A DNA stretch of 25,755 nucleotides from contig JADRCO010000836.1 of assembly GCA_021464525.1 (NCBI GenBank), forward strand, positions 1-25,755. The letters run 5' to 3'. Position numbers and translations under genes: made by a program. The number at the start of each line of letters is the position of its first letter. Within the stretch, counting starts at the first letter, position 1. The notes beneath the pieces are model-generated. The model saw only the letters and a list, made by a program, of their open reading frames with translations. It made no database searches and had not been told where the DNA came from. This DNA comes from Rhizophagus sp. LPA8_4_AMF (Eukaryota > Glomeromycota > Glomeromycetes > Glomerales > Glomeraceae). This document shows, in pieces, positions 21,495 to 25,755 of this stretch.

Positions 21495-23120
21495 ATTTTG
21501 CAATGGTTTATATTAAAACAGATCAAAACTGTAGCGATTGTTTAATTATTAATTGCAAAATGTTAAATATTAAATAAATAATATTTTCGCAACATTTTTT
21601 TATTAAAATAAGTAAAAATGTTTTGCAAAACGTTTAATTATTAAATAAATAACATTTTCACAACGTATTTTTATTAAAATTACAAAAAATATTTGCAAAA
21701 CATTTAATTATTAAATAAAAATGTTTTCGCAACATTTTTTTATTAAAATTTACAAAAAACCGTTTTGCAAAATGTTTAATTATTAATTAATTAACGTTTC
21801 TGCAACATTTTTTATTAAAATGACTAAAACGTTGTGAAATGTTTAATTATTAAATAAAAATGTTTTTGTAACATTTTTTATTAAAATGATTAAAAATGTT
21901 GTGAAATGTTTAATTATTAAATAAAAAATATTTTCACATTTTTTTATTAAAATTTACAAAAAACCGTTTTGCAAAATGTTTAATTATTAATTAATTAACG
22001 TTTCTGCAACATTTTTTATTAAAATGACTAAAACGTTGTGAAATGTTTAATTATTAAATAAAAATGTTTTTGTAACATTTTTTATTAAAATGATTAAAAA
22101 TGTTGTGAAATGTTTAATTATTAAATAAAAAATATTTTCACATTTTTTTATTAAAATTTACAAAAAACTATTTTGCGAAACATTTAATTATAATTAATTA
22201 ACATCTCTGCAATATTTTTTTATTAAAATAACTAAAAATGTTGCAAAACATTTAATTATTAAATAAAAACGTTTTCGCAACATTTTTTATTAAAATGACT
22301 AAAAATGTTATAAACCGTTTAATTATTAAATAAAAATGTTTTTGCAACATTTTTTTATTAAAATGACTAAAAACGTTGCGAAATGTTTAATTATTAAATA
22401 AATTATTAAATAAAAAATGTTTTTGCAATGTTTTTTATTAAAATTTACAAAAATATTTGCAAAATGTTTAATTATTAAATAAAAATATTTTCGCAACATT
22501 TTTTATTAAAATTTACAAAAAATGTTTGTAAAACGTTTAATTATTAAGTAAAAAATATTTTTGCAACATTTTTTTATTAAAATGACTAAAAATGTTGCGA
22601 AACATTTAATTATTAAATAAAAAATATTTTTGCAACATATTTTTATTAAAATTTACAAAAAATATTTGCGAAATATTTAATTATTAAATAAAAAATATTT
22701 TTGCAACGTTTTTTTATTAAAATGACTAAAAGGTTGCGAAATGTTTAATTATTAAATAAAAAATGTTTTCGCAACATTTTTTTATTAAAATTTATAAAAA
22801 ATATTTGTAAATCGTTTAATTATTAAATAAAAACATTTTCACAACATTTTTTATTAAAATTTACAAAAAATGTTTTCATTAAAATTTACAAAAAATGTTT
22901 TCATTAAAATTTACAAAAAATGTTTTCACAACGTTTTTTATTAAAATTTACAAAAAATATTTTTGCAACATTTTTTTATTAAAATTTATAAAAAATATTT
23001 GCAAAACATTTAATTATTAAGTAAAAAATGTTTTCGTAACATTTTTTTATTAAAATAACTAAAAACGTTGTAAAATATTTAATTATTAAATAAAAAATAT
23101 TTCGCAACATTTTTTATTAA
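21495..23120. repeat. tandem array of about 67-bp hairpin units
   Basis: Roughly two dozen units repeat TTTAATTATTAAATAAA, then a GCAACATTTTTTATTAAAA block and a short spacer. Within each unit TGCAACATTTTT and AAAAATGTTGCR face each other, so each can fold into a stem of about 12 bp. Units differ mainly by C/T and G/A changes at former CpG sites. Confidence 0.85.
21732..22168. repeat. exact 204-bp higher-order duplication inside the 67-bp array
   Basis: Positions 21732-21964 and 21936-22168 are identical over 233 bases at an offset of 204, which equals three 67-68-bp units. The rest of the array is diverged, so this copy is recent, either by unequal exchange or by assembly. Confidence 0.9.
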
Positions 23121-23280
23121 AGGACCAGACCAGACCAAATAACTGGGCTGGTCCGGTCTGATCTCAGATTGTCTTTTTAATATAAATTAGATCAGACTGA
23201 AATGAAATAATTTTTTATTTTGGTCCTAGATTACTCTTCAATACAGACCAATCTGGACTATTTAAAGCTTCATACGTGAC

Positions 23281-24455
23281 ATTTTTTATTAAAACAATTA
23301 AAAACATTTACGAAAAATTTTTTTATTAAATTATTATTAAAAAATATTTTCGCAACATTTTTTAACTTTAATAAAAATGTTGCAAAATGTTTTTTATTTA
23401 TTAATTTATATGTTAAAAAATATTTCGCAACATTTTTTAACTGTTTTAATAAAAAAATGTTTTGCAACGTTTTTAACTGTTTTAATAAAAAATGTTACAA
23501 ACCGTTTTTTTATTTAATAATTTATATATTAAAAAACATTTCACAACATTTTTTAACTTTTAATAAAAAAATGTTGTGAAACGTTTTTTTGTTTATTAAT
23601 TTACATGTTAAAAAATGTTTTGCAACATTTTTTAACTGCTTTAATAAAAAAACATTGCAAAATGTTTTTTTATTAATTAATTTACATGTTAAAAATATTT
23701 TGCAACATTTTTTAACTGTTTTAATAAAAAATATTGTGAAACATTTTTTTATTTATTAATTTACATGTTAAAAAACATTTTGCAACGTTTTTTAACTGTT
23801 TTAATAAAAAATGTTGCAAAATATTTTTTTATTAATTAATTTACATGTTAAAAAATGATTTGCAATGTTTTTTAACTTTTAATAAAAAACATTTCGCAAC
23901 ATTTTTTAACTTTTAATAAAAAAGTGGTTTGCAATATTTTTTAACTTTTAATAAAAAAATGCTTTGCAATATTTTTTAACTTTTAATAAAAAAAATATTG
24001 CAAACCATTTTTTAACTTTTAATAAAAAATATTGCAAACCATTTTTTAACTTTTAATAAAAAATATTGTGAACTGTTTTAACTTTTAATAAAAAAATATT
24101 GCGAACTATTTTTTAACTTTTAATAAAAAAATATTGCGAACCATTTTAACTTTTAATAAAAAAATATTGTAAACTATTTTTTAACTTTTAATAAAAAATA
24201 TTGCGAAATGTTTTTTAACTTTTAATAAAAAATGTTGTGAAATATTTTTCTATTAATTAATTTACATGTTAAAAAATGTTGCAAACCGTTTTTTTACTAA
24301 TTAATTTGCATGTTAAAAAACATTTTGCAACGTTTTTTAATTATTTTAATAAAAAATGTTGCAAAATGTTTTTTATTAATTAATTTATATGTTAAAAAAT
24401 ATTTTGCTACATTTTTTAACTGTTTTAATAAAAATATTGCAAAATATTTTTTTAC
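23281..24455. repeat. second hairpin array: 80-bp units with a 35-bp-unit core
   Basis: From about 23541 to 23870, and again at 24240-24450, the word TGCAACATTTTTTAACTG recurs every 80 bases (for example 23621, 23701, 23781, 23861). Between 23870 and 24240 the unit shortens to about 35 bp, with some ten copies of TTAACTTTTAATAAAAAA. Each 80-bp unit carries long facing arms; near 24309-24368 a 19-bp stem has one mismatch, where one arm keeps CG and the other has TG. This array belongs to the outer element. Confidence 0.8.
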
Positions 24456-24492
24456 TGATCAGTAAATCAGTTCAGTAAATTGCAATTACCGA

Positions 24493-24873
24493 TAAGGATG
24501 CTCAATGGTCTTTCAGTTTTACCAGGTCCTAACTGGTCTTTGGAAATTTTTCAGAAAGTAATAAGGCTGCGCATTCAAAATTTTGTGGCGTAGCAGATTT
24601 GGTTAAAGACTGAAAATGGCAAAATTTTGTACTAATTCAATCAGCCAATTTTGAAATAAATAGGATTTTATAAGTCTATTTAACTAAAAATTGCATTTTT
24701 TTGGTCTTTAGTTCTGCTGGCCTTAAAAAAAGTAGGACAAAAACCAAATTTTTCTATTTATTGGTTTTTGCCAATCTAGCTGCATCACAAAAATTTCAGG
24801 CACAGATCATTGATATTTTTCCAAAGACCAGCCAGGACTGGGTAATGACTGAAAAGACCGTTGAGCTTCTTTA
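24493..24873. mobile_element. 381-bp foldback element inserted in the outer element
   Basis: The ends read TAAGGATGCTCAATGG on the left and TAAAGAAGCTCAACGG on the right (opposite strand), 13 of 16 alike, and pairing continues inward for about 100 bases per arm (TGGTCTTTGGAAA in both arms; further in, TTTTGTGGCGTAGC against TTTTGTGATGCAGC). Flanking octamers ATTACCGA (24485-24492) and ATTACCAA (24874-24881) differ only by a G/A change at a CpG. Removing the element rejoins the recurring GCAATTACC word of the host repeat. No coding capacity. Confidence 0.75.
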
Positions 24874-25175
24874 ATTACCAAAAGTTTCAGTTTAGTAAAT
24901 CGCAATTACTAAAACTGGTCAGCAAATTTACTGAAACTGATCAGTATATTTACCAAAATTGATCAGCATTATTTACTAAAAGTAATTGATAAATTAACTG
25001 AAAGTTTCAGTAAATCAGTTTGGTAAATTGCAAAACTGATACTGAAATTGCAATTATCGAAATTGATCAGTAAACTTACTGAAAGTTTCAGTTCGTAAAT
25101 TAGAAAACTAAAACTATTTTGATACTGAAACTGATCAGTATGGTTTAGTAATTACCAAAACTGATCAGAACTCTA

Positions 25176-25755
25176 ATTGAAGGTAAATTAATTATAAATT
25201 ATGATAACAGTCAGTGGTCATGTCAGGTTTTTTTAAGTGATATGTTATTTTATTAATTTATTAAAAATTACAATTTTAATATTTAATATAACATAATTAT
25301 TTTCTAAGTAATACATAATTGAATCTTAATAAGTTTTTGTATTTTAGGTCTTGCTCTATTTATTTTAAGATTTGTTTTTACATTATAATACTTATATAAA
25401 AAATTTTCATTGAGCCAACTTTTTCTATTTTTTTAACTTTGACTTCCAGATGCAACTTATTGATAAAATATAAATATTATTTTTAATTACTTAATTATAT
25501 GTAAAATTTTATGTAAAATCAAGTTACTTAAGGAGTAAAGGGCAAGTTTAATAATACAATTTATGCCAAATTTAAAATTACTGATTTTTACTAAAATTAG
25601 CTATTATTAACTTTATAAAAATTACATAATTAGATACCAATTTTTTACTATAAAAAGAATTTTAAATACAAATTATATATTATAATAAAATAATAAGTAT
25701 TATATATATATATAAATTATTGAGTTTATTAACTTTTTATTTATTAAGATAATTG
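25176..25755. other. AT-rich flank after the repeat block
   Basis: Starts with the octamer matching the left flank of the outer element. No gene, RNA or further repeat is visible to the window end. Confidence 0.5.

Larger units (their letters stand above)
21316..23272. mobile_element. inner 1.96-kb element nested in the outer one
   Basis: The left end reads TAAAGCTCTAATTGG and the right end (opposite strand from 23272) TGAAGCTTTAAATAG, 11 of 15 alike. The left end is clearly related to that of the outer element. Flanking octamers are TACACAAC (21308-21315) and TACGTGAC (23273-23280); the three differences are all transitions and are what CpG loss would make from one common octamer. Terminal domains are built of CCAGACC/GGTCTGG words (21330-21490 and 23119-23260) around a tandem array of about 67-bp units. 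No coding capacity. It has the same plan as the outer element. Confidence 0.6.
21053..25175. mobile_element. outer 4.1-kb non-autonomous hAT-like element made of hairpin arrays
   Basis: The left end at 21053 reads TAGGGCTCTAATCAG. The right end, on the other strand from 25175, reads TAGAGTTCTGATCAG, so 12 of 15 bases match and all three differences are transitions. The flanking octamers are ATCGAAAG (21045-21052) and ATTGAAGG (25176-25183), 6 of 8 alike, again with only transitions, as expected of an old 8-bp target duplication. Behind each end is a domain built from CAGTTTCAGTAAT-type words, then an AT-rich hairpin array. There is no coding capacity. Removing the two inner insertions and their duplications leaves about 1.77 kb. 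The superfamily (hAT) is inferred from the 8-bp duplication and TA-rich termini only. Confidence 0.6.

Noticed and set aside
23270..23467. 65-codon Asn/Phe/Lys frame in the hairpin array
   Set aside because: It is a by-product of tandem repeat translation.
21485..24455. CRISPR-like regular repeats
   Set aside because: There are no constant repeats with unique spacers; the units are tandem, diverged and eukaryotic in context.

Overview
The window looks like nuclear DNA of an AT-rich early-diverging fungus, most likely an arbuscular mycorrhizal fungus of the Rhizophagus type (Glomeromycotina). This is inferred from short GT-AG introns, strongly AT-rich intergenic DNA, an intronless BTB-TLDc gene of the kind greatly expanded in that group, and small secreted proteins beside conserved housekeeping genes. 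I could not run any database search.

The left 18.3 kb is gene-rich, with eleven protein genes. In order they are: a Cys-rich GPI-type secreted protein (+); a small membrane protein whose frame is not fully resolved (-); a CAP/SCP (PR-1-like) secreted protein (+); PRP38, a splicing factor (+); MOB1, a Hippo/MEN kinase activator (-); a type II membrane protein resembling PC-esterase/TBL O-acetyl enzymes (+); a BTB-TLDc protein (-); MAEA/FYV10, a GID/CTLH ubiquitin ligase subunit (+); PDX2/SNO, the glutaminase of vitamin B6 synthesis (-); a 654-residue charged disordered protein (+); and GTP cyclohydrolase I (-). Strands alternate almost perfectly, so most neighbours are divergent pairs sharing a promoter of a few hundred bases, or convergent pairs sharing a short 3' space. 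Exon phases close exactly for every multi-exon gene except the membrane protein.

The right 7.4 kb holds no gene I can support and is repeat-dominated. At 19325-19858 is a 534-bp element with 29-bp inverted termini at a TA target. At 21053-25175 is a 4.1-kb mass of hairpin-forming tandem repeats. I read it as three nested non-autonomous DNA elements: an outer one (21053-25175), an inner one of the same architecture (21316-23272), and a 381-bp foldback (24493-24873). Each has TA-starting inverted termini and a flanking 8-bp near-duplication, as expected for hAT-type insertion. Nearly all differences between the target duplications, the termini and the repeat units are C/T or G/A changes, often at CpG, which suggests heavy methylation and deamination. 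These nested hairpin-array elements are the most unusual thing in the window.

The first 1.9 kb is gene-free AT-rich DNA with a strong hairpin at 165-208.
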